Notes: generated by a model not told the origin, from the sequence alone. A stretch of DNA of 64,000 nt from JACKHA01 sp041401985 (GCA_041401985.1 JAWKTE010000002.1:219183-283182); one strand, 5' to 3'. Shown: positions 7,880-16,665, counted from the stretch's first letter. A program made the numbers and translations.

Positions 7880-9946
7880 ATGGCGGTACGTATCCCGGCC
7901 AACTTCCGCAACATCTGCCTCGTCGGAAACTCCGGCTGCGGCAAGACGACGCTCACCGAGCGCCTGCTCTTCGCCACCGGCGTCACCCAGCGGATGGGCT
8001 CGGTCGAAGAGGGCAACACCGCCAGCGACTGGAGCGACGACGAGAAGCACCACAAGCACTCCCTCCGCCCCTCGACACTCTTCTTCGAGCACGAGCACCA
8101 CGGCGTCAACCTCATCGACACACCCGGATTGGCCGACTTCATCGGGCACGCCATCGCCTGCTTCCCCGCCGTCGAGACCGTCGCGGTCTGCATCGACGCC
8201 CACCGCGGCATCGAGAGCACGACCCGCCGCCTGATGGCGGTCGCGGCGGAGCGCAACCTCCCACGCGTGATCATTGTCAACAAGATCGACGACGCCAACG
8301 CCGACTGCGAGGGGCTCGTCGAGCAGATCCGCGAGGTCTTCGGGAGCGAGTGCCTGCCGATCAACCTGCCCGCGAAAAAGGCCGAGTCGGTCGTCGACGT
8401 GTTCGAGCACGAGCACTCCGAGGGCGGCGAGCCGGACTTCTCCAGCGTCGAGGACGCCCACCAGCAGATCATCGAGCAGGCGATCGAGGTCGACGAGGAA
8501 CTCATGGCCGAGTACCTCGAGAAGGGCGCCGCCGGCCTGAGCCCCAAGCAGACCATGAAGGCATTCCGCCGGGCGCTGTGCGAGTCGCACCTGATCCCGG
8601 TCTGCTTCGTCTCGGCCCGCTCCGGGGCCGGCGTGCCGCAACTCTTGCATATCTTCGCGACGCTGCTGCCCAGCCCGCTCGACGGCAACCCGCGGACGTT
8701 CATCAAGACCGTCGGCGAGGGCGACGAGGCCGAGTTCCACCCCGGCAACGAGCCCGACGCCCCCGTGCTGGCCCACGTGTTCAAGATCGAGAGCGACCCG
8801 TTCGTCGGCAAGATCGGCGTCTTCCGCGTCCACCAGGGCACGCTGCACACCAAGAGCGAGGTCTACATCGACGACCTCAAGAAGTCCGTGCGGATCGGGC
8901 ACCTGCTCAAGCGGCGCGGGAAGGAGCAGATGGAGGTCCACGAGATCGGGCCGGGCGACATCGGGGCCGTGGCCAAGATCGACGAGATCCACTTCGGGGC
9001 CACGATGCACGCGACCGCGGGCGAGACCTACAAGATCAAGCCGCTCCCGCTGCCCCGCCCCATGTTCGGGTTGGCGGTCGAACTCAAGAACCACAAGGAC
9101 GAGGCCAAGTTCGCCCCCGCGGTCCACAAACTCGAGGCCGAGGACCCGTGCTTCAAGTTGGAGCGCGTCGCCGCGACCAAGCAGACCGTGCTCCGCGGCC
9201 TGGGCGAGCTGCACCTCCGGATCGTGCTCGAGCGCCTCAAGAACAACTTCGGCATCGAGGTCGAGACCGCCCCGCCCAAGATCGCGTACAAGGAGACCAT
9301 CGGCGGCAAGGCCGAAGGCCATCACCGCCACAAGAAGCAGTCCGGCGGCTCGGGCGAGTTCGGCGAGGTGTACCTCCGCGTCGAGCCGCTCCCATCCGAC
9401 CACGAGGAGGGCTTCGAGTTCGTCAACGCGACGGTGGGGGGCTCGATCCCCAAGCAGTTCATGCCCGCGATCGAGAAGGGCATCCGCCAGGTGCTCGGCG
9501 AGGGCGCGGTCGCGGGATACCCCATGGGCGGGATCAGGGTCGAGGTCTACGACGGCAAGTACCACGCCGTGGACTCGAAGGAGATCGCGTTCCTCAAGGC
9601 CGGGCGCCGCGCGTTCATCGAGGCCATCAAAAAGGCACGCCCGCTGCTGCTCGAGCCGCACGTCATGCTCGAAGTCACGGCCCCGAGCCAGTACATGGGC
9701 GACCTGACCGGCGACCTCTCGACCAAGCGGGCCCGCGTCCAGGACACCGAGATGATCGGCTCGGACGTGTGCCTGATCCGCGCCACGGCCCCGCTGGGCG
9801 AACTCCAGAACTACTCCAACCAACTCAAGTCGATCACCGGCGGCTCGGGCGCGTTCACCATGGACTACGACCACGACGAGCAGACACCCGCCCACGTCCA
9901 GCAGGAGGTCATCGCCGCGTTCGAGGGGCACAAGGACGAGGATTGA
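7880..9946 (+). CDS. Elongation factor G-like protein (EF-G paralogue)
   Basis: A 688-aa translational GTPase. The ATG at 7880 follows AAAGGAG at the right distance. The domain order is that of EF-G: GTPase domain, domain II, then III-V ending near residue 680. The P-loop reads GNSGCGKT and the guanine motif NKID. Two departures from canonical EF-G: the P-loop lacks the AHIDAGKT form, and switch II reads DTPGLADF where translocating EF-G has DTPGHVDF, so the GTPase-activating histidine is Leu. This places it with EF-G-2/EF-G-like paralogues, whose role is less clear (ribosome recycling or stress have been proposed for some). I do not call it the housekeeping fusA. Confidence 0.88.
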   Translation: MAVRIPANFRNICLVGNSGCGKTTLTERLLFATGVTQRMGSVEEGNTASDWSDDEKHHKHSLRPSTLFFEHEHHGVNLIDTPGLADFIGHAIACFPAVETVAVCIDAHRGIESTTRRLMAVAAERNLPRVIIVNKIDDANADCEGLVEQIREVFGSECLPINLPAKKAESVVDVFEHEHSEGGEPDFSSVEDAHQQIIEQAIEVDEELMAEYLEKGAAGLSPKQTMKAFRRALCESHLIPVCFVSARSGAGVPQLLHIFATLLPSPLDGNPRTFIKTVGEGDEAEFHPGNEPDAPVLAHVFKIESDPFVGKIGVFRVHQGTLHTKSEVYIDDLKKSVRIGHLLKRRGKEQMEVHEIGPGDIGAVAKIDEIHFGATMHATAGETYKIKPLPLPRPMFGLAVELKNHKDEAKFAPAVHKLEAEDPCFKLERVAATKQTVLRGLGELHLRIVLERLKNNFGIEVETAPPKIAYKETIGGKAEGHHRHKKQSGGSGEFGEVYLRVEPLPSDHEEGFEFVNATVGGSIPKQFMPAIEKGIRQVLGEGAVAGYPMGGIRVEVYDGKYHAVDSKEIAFLKAGRRAFIEAIKKARPLLLEPHVMLEVTAPSQYMGDLTGDLSTKRARVQDTEMIGSDVCLIRATAPLGELQNYSNQLKSITGGSGAFTMDYDHDEQTPAHVQQEVIAAFEGHKDED

Positions 9947-10021
9947 ACCCGTCGGCGGCCCCAACGGCGGCCCCAACGGCGGCCGTGTAACGACGCAGGT
10001 GGGTCACGCGGCACGATGCTT

Positions 10022-10045
10022 CAGCGCGCCGGCTCCGGCGCGCTG
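10022..10045. terminator. GC hairpin between convergent genes
   Basis: A perfect 10-bp stem (CAGCGCGCCG and its complement) with loop GCTC, between the ends of the EF-G-like and DUF1579 genes, so it can serve both. It is preceded by a short tandem repeat of CGGCGGCCCCAA at about 9955-9985. Confidence 0.55.
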
Positions 10046-10079
10046 GTGGTGCGCCCGCGGCTCGGCCATCACCGCGCCA

Positions 10080-10691
10080 TCACTCCGCCCGACGGTACTG
10101 CGCCGTCGCGAACTGCACCCACTCACCCTCGATCTGCGCGAACGACGTGAGCGTCCGGTGGTTCTCGCTTTTGAACTCGATGACGTCCCGGTACATCGCG
10201 GTCCCGCCGGCCGGGTCCATCATGTTCGGCCCCTCGGCCTCGAGCGTCAGGACGTTGCCCGCGTCGTCCAGCGTGCCCTCGTAGATCCACAGGTGGTCGT
10301 GCACGGAATCGACCCACGTCCCCTGGTACGTGCCCGTCTCGGGGTTGTAGCCCAGCGTCATGACCGCGTGCATCGGGCCCATGCCCGGCACGTCGCTCCG
10401 CATCTCGCACACCACCCACCGACCGCCGATCGAGCGGACCGTGTCCACTCCAACCAGCGGCTCGGCGTCCGGGCCCTGGCCCATGTCCGATTCCACCCGC
10501 CACTCGCCGACCAGTTGGTCCAGCCACGCGTGGTGCTCACCGGGCGGGGGCGGCATGCCCGGCATCCCTTCCATGTCGCCCTCGGGCTGGGCGGCTTCGC
10601 TGCCGCGCCCCGAGCGATCCGCAAGCGGAACCAGGGCCGCACCGAACAGCGGAATCGAGACGACGACGCCGAGCAGCATGGTCTTCTTCAT
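10080..10691 (-). CDS. DUF1579 secreted protein
   Basis: A 203-aa protein starting at an ATG with an AAGGAGG site. The N-terminus (MKKTMLLGVVVSIPLFGAALVPLA) is a signal peptide or anchor. A Met/Pro/Gly-rich linker follows, then a DUF1579-like beta-rich domain: HHAWLDQLVGEWRVESDM, GGRWVVCEMRSD, MTLGYNPETGTYQGTWVDS and a closing beta strand. The domain resembles lipocalin-like barrels and is common in Planctomycetota; its ligand is unknown. The longer reading frame upstream of this ATG is not supported. Confidence 0.8.
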   Translation of the reverse strand: MKKTMLLGVVVSIPLFGAALVPLADRSGRGSEAAQPEGDMEGMPGMPPPPGEHHAWLDQLVGEWRVESDMGQGPDAEPLVGVDTVRSIGGRWVVCEMRSDVPGMGPMHAVMTLGYNPETGTYQGTWVDSVHDHLWIYEGTLDDAGNVLTLEAEGPNMMDPAGGTAMYRDVIEFKSENHRTLTSFAQIEGEWVQFATAQYRRAE

Positions 10692-10816
10692 GGCGAGCCT
10701 CCTTGGACGGGCCAGTCTACCCGGTTCAGCCCCGTTGATGCGAACGGCGGCGTCCGACGCCCGAGCCGCGGTGCCCATCGCTCGCGTCGCGCGAGCCATC
10801 CCCCTAACCTCCCGTC

Positions 10817-11947
10817 GTGTCCACCAACCGCGAAGAACTCAACCCCGTCGAGAACCCGCTCGAGCCCGACGCACTCGCGTCCGAGGACGCACGCCGGTCC
10901 GCCGCCCCCGGCCTCAAACGGGCCGACGACCCCGAGGTCCAGGCCCGCCTGGCGGACCTCGTCCGCGAGACCGGCGGCCTCTCGCCAGAGTCCTTCGACG
11001 GACGCCTCGTGCGCGACCTGCTGACGGCCGCCCTCAAACTCGCCCCCGACGGGCGCGACACCGGCGAACTCAAACTCATCACCGCCGCGGTCAAGGAACT
11101 GCGCTACGCGATGCGCGTCTTCGCCCAGTATCACGAGCCGCACAAGGTCACCATCTTCGGCTCGGCCCGGACCAAGCCCGATCACCCCGACTACGCCGCC
11201 GCCCGCGACTTCGGGCGACTCATGGCCGAGGCGGGCTGGATGGTCATCACCGGCGCGGGCGACGGGATCATGAAGGCCGGGCACGAGGGGCCGGGCCGCG
11301 AGGCCTCCTTCGGCGTGGCCATCCGCCTGCCCTTCGAGACGTCCGCCAACACCGTCATCGCCGGCGACGAGAAACTGATCAACTTCCGCTACTTCTTCAC
11401 GCGCAAACTGATGTTCCTCAGCCAGGCCGAGGCGGTGGTCTGCTTCCCCGGCGGGTTCGGCACGCTCGACGAGGCCTTCGAGGCCCTGACGCTCATCCAG
11501 ACCGGCAAAGCCTCGATGGTCCCTGTCGTGCTCTGCGAGGGCGCGGGCGGCGACTACTGGGAACGCCTGCGGGCCTTCGTCCGCAACCCGCTGCTCTCGC
11601 GCGGCCTCATCAGCCCCGAGGACGAGCATCTGCTCTACATCGCCCACACGCCAGAAGACGCGCGCGACCACGTCCTCCGGTTTTATCGGAACTACCACTC
11701 CTCGCGCTACGTCCGCGACGACCTGGTGATCCGCCTCCGCCGCCGCCTCAAAGACGCCGACGTCGAGCGCCTCAACGAAGAGTTCGCGAGCCTTATCAAG
11801 ACCGGGCGCATCGTCCAGTGCGGGCCGTACGAGATCGAGGGTGAGCACCTCGACCTGCCCCGCCTGGCCTTCACCCACACCCGGTACCACTATGGCCAGG
11901 TTCGCCGCCTGATCGACCGGGTCAACGAGTTCGACCCCGCGTACTGA
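10817..11947 (+). CDS. LOG family (lysine-decarboxylase-like) protein
   Basis: A 376-aa protein with the Rossmann-like LOG domain. Seen in order: KVTIFGSARTKPDHPDY, VITGAGDGIMKAGHEG, and the signature PGGFGTLDEAFEALTLIQTGK, which contains the PGGxGTxxE motif of nucleoside-5'-monophosphate phosphoribohydrolases. An N-terminal extension of about 100 residues and a C-terminal extension of about 100 residues make it longer than plant-type LOG (about 200 aa). The likely reaction is removal of ribose 5-phosphate from a nucleotide, but the substrate of long bacterial forms is uncertain. The start is GTG without a Shine-Dalgarno; TAACCT ends 6 bases upstream, so a leaderless message is possible. Confidence 0.85.
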   Translation: MSTNREELNPVENPLEPDALASEDARRSAAPGLKRADDPEVQARLADLVRETGGLSPESFDGRLVRDLLTAALKLAPDGRDTGELKLITAAVKELRYAMRVFAQYHEPHKVTIFGSARTKPDHPDYAAARDFGRLMAEAGWMVITGAGDGIMKAGHEGPGREASFGVAIRLPFETSANTVIAGDEKLINFRYFFTRKLMFLSQAEAVVCFPGGFGTLDEAFEALTLIQTGKASMVPVVLCEGAGGDYWERLRAFVRNPLLSRGLISPEDEHLLYIAHTPEDARDHVLRFYRNYHSSRYVRDDLVIRLRRRLKDADVERLNEEFASLIKTGRIVQCGPYEIEGEHLDLPRLAFTHTRYHYGQVRRLIDRVNEFDPAY

Positions 11948-12159
11948 CCCAGGTTGCGACGTCCTCGCCGGCTCGGGGCGAGCGGGCCCCGCTGTCGGCA
12001 ACGGTTGCGCATTCTCGCCGCGGCTTGCGTGCGCCGCGCACCCGAACGATCCCGAAACGGGTGAAGAATCGGATGAACCCCCAGAAGGCGGGTGTTGTCC
12101 GTCTCTGGGCGTGAACTCGCGGCCTCCGACCGCCGATCCTCCACCCACGGAGGCGGCCC

Positions 12160-12483
12160 ATGTCCAATACCCGTTCAGCGCCACTGGTCAGCGAGTTCGC
12201 CGGCGATCCCGAGATGCAGGAACTCGTCGAGTTCTTCGTCTCCGCCTTGCCGGAGCGGATCGACGCCATCCGCGGTGCCCTCGGCGAGCAGCGATTCCGA
12301 GACCTCCAGCGTCTGGCCCATCAGATGAAGGGCGCCGCCGGCGGCTACGGCTTCCCCGCCATCGGGACCGCCGCGGGCGCGCTCGAAGGCACCCTCAAGC
12401 AGAACGAGCAGCCGCCGCTGGACCAGGTCCGCGGCGAGGTCGACGCGCTCATCGCGCTGTGCAACCGGGCGGCCGGGGTCTGA
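12160..12483 (+). CDS. HPt phosphotransfer protein
   Basis: A 107-aa single-domain histidine phosphotransfer protein. The motif RLAHQMKGAAGGYGF places the phospho-accepting His at residue 54, with the Lys and Gly residues that surround it in HPt domains. The rest is an amphipathic helical bundle. A GGAGG site precedes the ATG. It lies 50 bases upstream of a REC-GGDEF gene on the same strand, so the natural reading is that it passes a phosphoryl group to or from that receiver domain; the cognate kinase is not adjacent. Confidence 0.85.
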   Translation: MSNTRSAPLVSEFAGDPEMQELVEFFVSALPERIDAIRGALGEQRFRDLQRLAHQMKGAAGGYGFPAIGTAAGALEGTLKQNEQPPLDQVRGEVDALIALCNRAAGV

Positions 12484-12533
12484 ACCGAAGCGGGCGGAAC
12501 GGGCCGATCGGCCGGGCACTCGGAGGGGCACGC

Positions 12534-13496
12534 GTGGCAGAAGCCGTGGACAACCCGACCCATGCCGAGGAGGCGCCCCCCAGCGCGCTGGTCGTCGATG
12601 ACTCGCCCGACGTGCACCGCCTGCTGTCGGCCCGACTCCGCAACGAGCACCTCTCGATCATCAGCGCGACCAACGGCGAAGAGGGCCTGCGCCTCGCCCT
12701 CGAGCGATCCCCATCGATCGTGCTGCTCGACATCGAGATGCCCGGCATGGACGGCTTCGAGGTGCTGCGCCGCCTGAAGGACAACGCCGCCACCTCGGAC
12801 GTGCCCGTGATCATCCTGTCCGGGCACAGCACCATGCAGGACAAGGTGACCGCGTTCGACCTGGGCGCGGTCGACTACGTCGTCAAGCCCTTCGAGCCGA
12901 CCGAACTCCGCGTCCGCGTCCGCTCGGCCCTCCGCCTGGCACGCCTCGTCAAGATGCTCGCCCAGCGGGCCCAGATCGACGGGCTCACCGGCCTGTGGAA
13001 CCGGACGTACTTCGACGCACGCTGCAAGGAGTGCGTCTCGGCCAACGACCGGCACGGACGCTCGCTCTCGATCGCCCTGATCGATGCCGACCACTTCAAA
13101 TCCGTCAACGACACCTTCGGCCACCCCGCCGGCGACGTCGTGCTCCAGGGCATCGCCGAGGCCCTCCGCAAGCAGTGCCGCGCGACCGACATCGCCTGCC
13201 GCTACGGCGGCGAGGAGTTCGCGGTCCTCATGCCCGAGACCAGGCCGACCGACGCGCTGATCCTGTGCGAGCGGATCCGCGAGCAGATCGAGCGCGTCGT
13301 GTGGAGCAAGCACCCCGAGCGGGCCGTGACCGTCTCGATCGGCCTGGCCGGCGCCGCCGCCAAGTGCCCGCTCGCCGCCGACCGCTGGGTCGAGGCCGCC
13401 GACAAAGCGCTCTACAAGGCCAAGAGCGACGGGCGGAACCGCACCATCGCCGTGGACCTGGTCAAACTCGCGCCGCGGATCGCGATGGCCGGATAA
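12534..13496 (+). CDS. Response regulator diguanylate cyclase (REC-GGDEF, PleD-like)
   Basis: A 320-aa protein with an N-terminal receiver domain (acidic pair D22-D23, phospho-acceptor D66 in LLDIEMPG, lysine in DYVVKPF) and a C-terminal GGDEF domain beginning IDGLTGLWNRTYF. The active-site motif is GGEEF at residues 225-229, and RATD five residues before it is the inhibitory c-di-GMP site, as in PleD. It should make c-di-GMP when phosphorylated and be product-inhibited. The GTG at 12534 is chosen for the GGAGGGG just upstream. It forms a probable operon with the HPt gene. Confidence 0.9.
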   Translation: MAEAVDNPTHAEEAPPSALVVDDSPDVHRLLSARLRNEHLSIISATNGEEGLRLALERSPSIVLLDIEMPGMDGFEVLRRLKDNAATSDVPVIILSGHSTMQDKVTAFDLGAVDYVVKPFEPTELRVRVRSALRLARLVKMLAQRAQIDGLTGLWNRTYFDARCKECVSANDRHGRSLSIALIDADHFKSVNDTFGHPAGDVVLQGIAEALRKQCRATDIACRYGGEEFAVLMPETRPTDALILCERIREQIERVVWSKHPERAVTVSIGLAGAAAKCPLAADRWVEAADKALYKAKSDGRNRTIAVDLVKLAPRIAMAG

Positions 13497-13607
13497 GCAC
13501 CGGCTCCTTCGAAGCCAGGCCATGCGACATCCGACGGTTGGTGTCTCGCGCGCCAACGACCCGGCGCGTCGCCCGTGCGTACCGACCTCGCACCCGGTCG
13601 CCCGAGG

Positions 13608-13629
13608 GCGTCGGCTCACACGCCGACGC
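13608..13629. terminator. Hairpin between convergent genes
   Basis: GCGTCGGC and its exact complement flank the loop TCACAC, between the end of the REC-GGDEF gene and the end of the first GC-dockerin gene. Confidence 0.45.
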
Positions 13630-13654
13630 TCCACGCGCCGACGCCCCGCGAGCC

Positions 13655-14446
13655 TCAGCAGCCGATGCTGAAGATCGCCAGGTAGTAGAAGAAGTCGTCG
13701 TTGTTGAGGACACCGTTCGGAACGCCATATCCCGGGGAACCCGGGATCGCCGTCGTCGTCAGGTCCGCCGCCGGGTCGTTCACCGCGAAGATGGACAGGT
13801 AGTAGAAGAAGTCGTCGTTGTTCAGCACGCCGTTGGGCACGCCGAACCCCGGGGACCCGGCGATCGCCGTCGTGGTCAGGTCCGGCGGGCAGGCCGGCGG
13901 CTCGATCGGCTGGTAGTGCACCACGCCGGCGAAGCAGCGTGGGAAGAACAGATCCCCAAGGAACGGCTCGAATCCCGTCCGCGCCTTGTCGCTGAACAGC
14001 GTCAGGTCCGCGTTCTGCCACATCAGTTGCGGCGTGAACACCTGCCCCGTGTACCGGATCCCGCCCCCGAGCGTGATGCAGTGCAGATACACCGCCGTCG
14101 TCTGCGCCTCGGGCAACGCCAGCGGCGTGGCGAGCACGACGGGCGTCAGCGTCGAGACCCCGCCGCGCACGCCCGTCGCCTTCTCGTGCATCGTCCAGCC
14201 CGCGGGGCTCGACTCGAACCCGTCGTACGAGCCCGGACGCGTCCACACCTCGACGTCGACCATCACGCCGACTTCACCGGTGTACGCAACCTCGAACGAC
14301 AGAACCTCCAGCCCGCCCGCGGCCGGCGTCAGGTCCATGAACACGCCCCCGCTCCCGTTGTCCGGCGCCGCCGTCATCAGCGACTGGGCCGACGCGCCCT
14401 GAACACCCGCGAGCAGCACCACCCCGATCAGCATCCCACGAGCCAT
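13655..14446 (-). CDS. GC-type dockerin-anchored secreted protein 1
   Basis: A 263-aa exported protein. The ATG at 14446 has a GAGGGAG site and opens a signal peptide (MARGMLIGVVLLAGVQGASA). The N-terminal domain (to about residue 185) has the beta-rich sequence shared with the next gene: NGSGGVFMDLTP, VDVEVWTRPGSYDGFESSPAGWT, YLHCITLGGGIRYTG, LTLFSDKART. The C-terminus has two tandem dockerin-like units, each of the form DLTT...PGxGVPNGVLNNDDFFYYL, and ends in Gly-Cys. Such GC-type tails are known in Planctomycetota as probable attachment modules; the receptor is not known. Paralogous to the neighbouring gene. Confidence 0.85.
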   Translation of the reverse strand: MARGMLIGVVLLAGVQGASAQSLMTAAPDNGSGGVFMDLTPAAGGLEVLSFEVAYTGEVGVMVDVEVWTRPGSYDGFESSPAGWTMHEKATGVRGGVSTLTPVVLATPLALPEAQTTAVYLHCITLGGGIRYTGQVFTPQLMWQNADLTLFSDKARTGFEPFLGDLFFPRCFAGVVHYQPIEPPACPPDLTTTAIAGSPGFGVPNGVLNNDDFFYYLSIFAVNDPAADLTTTAIPGSPGYGVPNGVLNNDDFFYYLAIFSIGC

Positions 14447-14593
14447 CGCTCCCTCGCTTCCTTTCCCGGCCCGGGTTCCATCCCGGTCGGCGATGATCCA
14501 CGCACCCACAGCGGGTGCACGACCTTATCGGTCCATGCTACCACATCCGCCCCGCGGCGGGCCGACGATTCCCGGCGCCGCCAAGCGAAAGCA

Positions 14594-14628
14594 AGGCCAG
14601 GCCCGGTGTCTGCCGGGCCCGGCCTGGG
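14594..14628 (-). terminator. Hairpin downstream of GC-dockerin gene 2
   Basis: CCAGGCCCGG pairs with CCGGGCC-CGG-CCTGG around TGTCTG; on the minus strand it is followed by CTTGCTTTCG. It follows the stop at 14684 and probably terminates that gene. Confidence 0.5.
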
Positions 14629-14683
14629 AGTCTTGGTCTTCCGGCGGCGTGGCGTTCGAACGCCACGCCTCGGCCGATGGGGT

Positions 14684-15478
14684 TTAGCACCCCGCCGCGA
14701 ACAGGGCGAGGTAGTAGAAGAAGTCGTCGTTGTTCAGGATGCCGTTCGGCACCCCGTAACCGGGCACGCCGGCGATGGCCCCGGTGGTCAGGTCGGCCCG
14801 CAGGTCGTTGGCGGCAAACAGGGCGAGGTAGTAGAAGAAGTCGTCGTTGTTCAGCACGCCGTTGGGCACGCCGTAGCCCGGCACGCCCGCGATGGCGCCG
14901 GTCGTCAGGTCGGGCTCGCAGGTCGGCCCGCCGCCGAGGGTGTAGTTGATGATCCCCGAGAACGTCCGCGGCGTGAACGCCGTGCCGCCGAACGGGATCT
15001 CGAACGTCCGGGCGATGTCGCTGAAGAGCGTCACGTCGGCGTTGGACCAGGTCGTCTGCGGCGGGGCCGCGCTCGTGCCGCTGTACCGGATCCCGCCGCC
15101 CGCGGTGATGCAGTGCAGCAGCACGCCGGTGGTCTGGCCGGCCGGGATGTCGAGCGGCGTGGTGAGGGGGAGGGGCGTCCACACCGTCGTGCCGCCGCGC
15201 GTGCCCTGCACGGTCTGCGTCAGCGTCCATCCGACGGGACTTCCGTCAAATCCGACGTATGAGCCCGGGCGGGTCCAGACCTCGACATCGACGATCGTGC
15301 CGGAAGTGCCGGTGTAGGGCACCTCGAACGACGTGACCTCGAGCGCCCCGCCTGTCGGCGTCAGGTCGAGGTAGATACCGCCGCTGCCGTTGTTCGGGGC
15401 GGTCGTTGTCAGGTTTTGGGCCGAAGCCATCGCCGCCGCGCCCGCAAGGACGCACACCACTGCAGTCGCTCGATTCAT
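14684..15478 (-). CDS. GC-type dockerin-anchored secreted protein 2
   Basis: A 264-aa exported protein, paralogue of the gene at 13655. Signal peptide MNRATAVVCVLAGAAAMASA follows a GGGAG site. The N-terminal domain keeps the same landmarks (NGSGGIYLDLTP, VDVEVWTRPGSYVGF, LLHCITAGGGIRYSG, VTLFSDIART). Two dockerin-like units end the protein, both reading DLTTGAIAGVPGYGVPNG followed by LNNDDFFYYLALFAA, with terminal Gly-Cys. The DNA of this tail is almost the same as that of the next gene (15639), although the N-terminal domains of those two are unrelated. Function unknown; surface or extracellular location inferred. Confidence 0.85.
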   Translation of the reverse strand: MNRATAVVCVLAGAAAMASAQNLTTTAPNNGSGGIYLDLTPTGGALEVTSFEVPYTGTSGTIVDVEVWTRPGSYVGFDGSPVGWTLTQTVQGTRGGTTVWTPLPLTTPLDIPAGQTTGVLLHCITAGGGIRYSGTSAAPPQTTWSNADVTLFSDIARTFEIPFGGTAFTPRTFSGIINYTLGGGPTCEPDLTTGAIAGVPGYGVPNGVLNNDDFFYYLALFAANDLRADLTTGAIAGVPGYGVPNGILNNDDFFYYLALFAAGC

Positions 15479-15860
15479 GCTCGAATCTCCCACGGAAGTT
15501 CCCGGCCGAGGCCCGCGCGGGCTGTCCGCGCGACCCAAGGCCGCTCGTACCAAAGCGACCGAGCCCCGCAGCGGGGCTCGGCCACGGTCGGTCGGATCGT
15601 CGTGTCCGGTCGGCGACACGACGGGTTGATTCACCGGATCAGCACCCCGCCGCGAACAGGGCGAGGTAGTAGAAGAAGTCGTCGTTGTTCAGGATGCCGT
15701 TGGGCACGCCGTAGCCCGGCACGCCGGCGATCGCGCCGGTGGTCAGATCGGCCCGCAGGTCATTGGCGGCAAACAAGGCGAGGTAGTAGAAGAAGTCGTC
15801 GTTGTTGAGAATGCCGTTGGGCACGCCGTAGCCCGGCACGCCGGCGATGGCGCCGGTGGT
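14700..15860. repeat. Near-identical dockerin-tail DNA shared by adjacent genes
   Basis: About 210 bases at 14690-14920 and again at 15645-15870 are almost the same, including repeated blocks encoding NNDDFFYYL. Each block is itself an internal tandem pair, so four near-identical units lie within 1.2 kb. Two more diverged units are at 13660-13890. Confidence 0.75.
15559..15581 (-). terminator. Palindromic hairpin downstream of GC-dockerin gene 3
   Basis: A perfect palindrome, CCGAGCCCCGC followed by one base and its complement, 58 bases after the stop of the gene at 15639. Confidence 0.5.
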
Positions 15861-16469
15861 CAGGTCGGGCTCGCAGCCACCGCCGGCGACCTCGTAGTGG
15901 ACCTCGCCGACCAGCTCACGGCTGGAGAAGTACGAGCCGCCCGTCGTAAACGGCTGGCTCCGAGCGTCGCCGGTCACCAGTTCGATGTCCGCGTTCGCGT
16001 ACGTCCCCAGCCCGGGCGAGCCCTGCCCGAAGTACCGCGGCCCAACGCCCGTGAACTGGAACGCCACGCCCACGACCGCGCCGCTGGCCGGCAACTCGAT
16101 GTCGGGGATGTCGATCAGTTCCGACACGGCGCTGGACGTCGGCCCCTGGGTCGCATTGGCGGTCCCGAGCGACGTCCACCCGGCCGGCGACGACCCGGCG
16201 CCGGTGCCGGCGGTCGCGCCCGGGCCCTGCACGGCCGAACCATCGAACACCCACACCTCGATCGTGAACGGTGCGCCGGCCGTGCCCGTGTTCGCCGTCG
16301 TGATGTGCGTCACGCGGATGTCGACGCCGCCGACGCTCCGCATGTCGTGGAACGTGGCCCAGCCGGACGACCCGCCGTTGTTGGCCGGGCCGGCGTTCGC
16401 GAACAGAACCTGGGCCGAGGCCGAGCCGCACAGGCCCGCCAGCACGGACGCAATGATCGCCTTCTGCAT
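15639..16469 (-). CDS. GC-type dockerin-anchored secreted protein 3
   Basis: A 276-aa exported protein with signal peptide MQKAIIASVLAGLCGSASA. The N-terminal domain differs from the two neighbours: NNGGSSGWATFHDMRSVGG, THITTANTGTAGAPFTIEVWVFDGS, VGVAFQFTGVGPRYFGQGSPG, a beta-sandwich-like sequence I cannot assign. The C-terminus carries two identical dockerin-like units (DLTTGAIAGVPGYGVPNG then ILNNDDFFYYLALFAA) and ends in Gly-Cys. The tail matches that of the previous gene almost base for base, which points to recent copying or gene conversion of the anchoring module onto a different head domain. Confidence 0.83.
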   Translation of the reverse strand: MQKAIIASVLAGLCGSASAQVLFANAGPANNGGSSGWATFHDMRSVGGVDIRVTHITTANTGTAGAPFTIEVWVFDGSAVQGPGATAGTGAGSSPAGWTSLGTANATQGPTSSAVSELIDIPDIELPASGAVVGVAFQFTGVGPRYFGQGSPGLGTYANADIELVTGDARSQPFTTGGSYFSSRELVGEVHYEVAGGGCEPDLTTGAIAGVPGYGVPNGILNNDDFFYYLALFAANDLRADLTTGAIAGVPGYGVPNGILNNDDFFYYLALFAAGC

Positions 16470-16637
16470 GTGATGGTCTCCCACGAGTCTCTCATCCGAC
16501 GGCCGCGAAACGCCGCGGCCCCTCTCGGACGGTATCACGCCCGAGCACGGTCGCCAAGGCAATCTCGCGATCGACCGAGAACTCTGTCGCCGCTCCGAAC
16601 GGAACCCAGTCCCAAGACGATCCGCGACCGGAACGAA

Positions 16638-16665
16638 AGCGGCCCGGGCGAGTGCCCGGGCCGCT
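16638..16665 (-). terminator. Terminator of the sigma factor gene
   Basis: AGCGGCCCGGGC and its exact complement form a 12-bp stem with a 4-base loop; on the minus strand it is followed by TTTCGTT. It lies 41 bases after the sigma factor stop and is the best intrinsic-terminator candidate in the window. Confidence 0.65.

Noticed and set aside
13660..15870. Regularly repeated blocks that could suggest a CRISPR array
   Set aside because: The repeats are in frame within three secreted-protein genes and encode dockerin-like units; spacing and spacer identity do not fit CRISPR.
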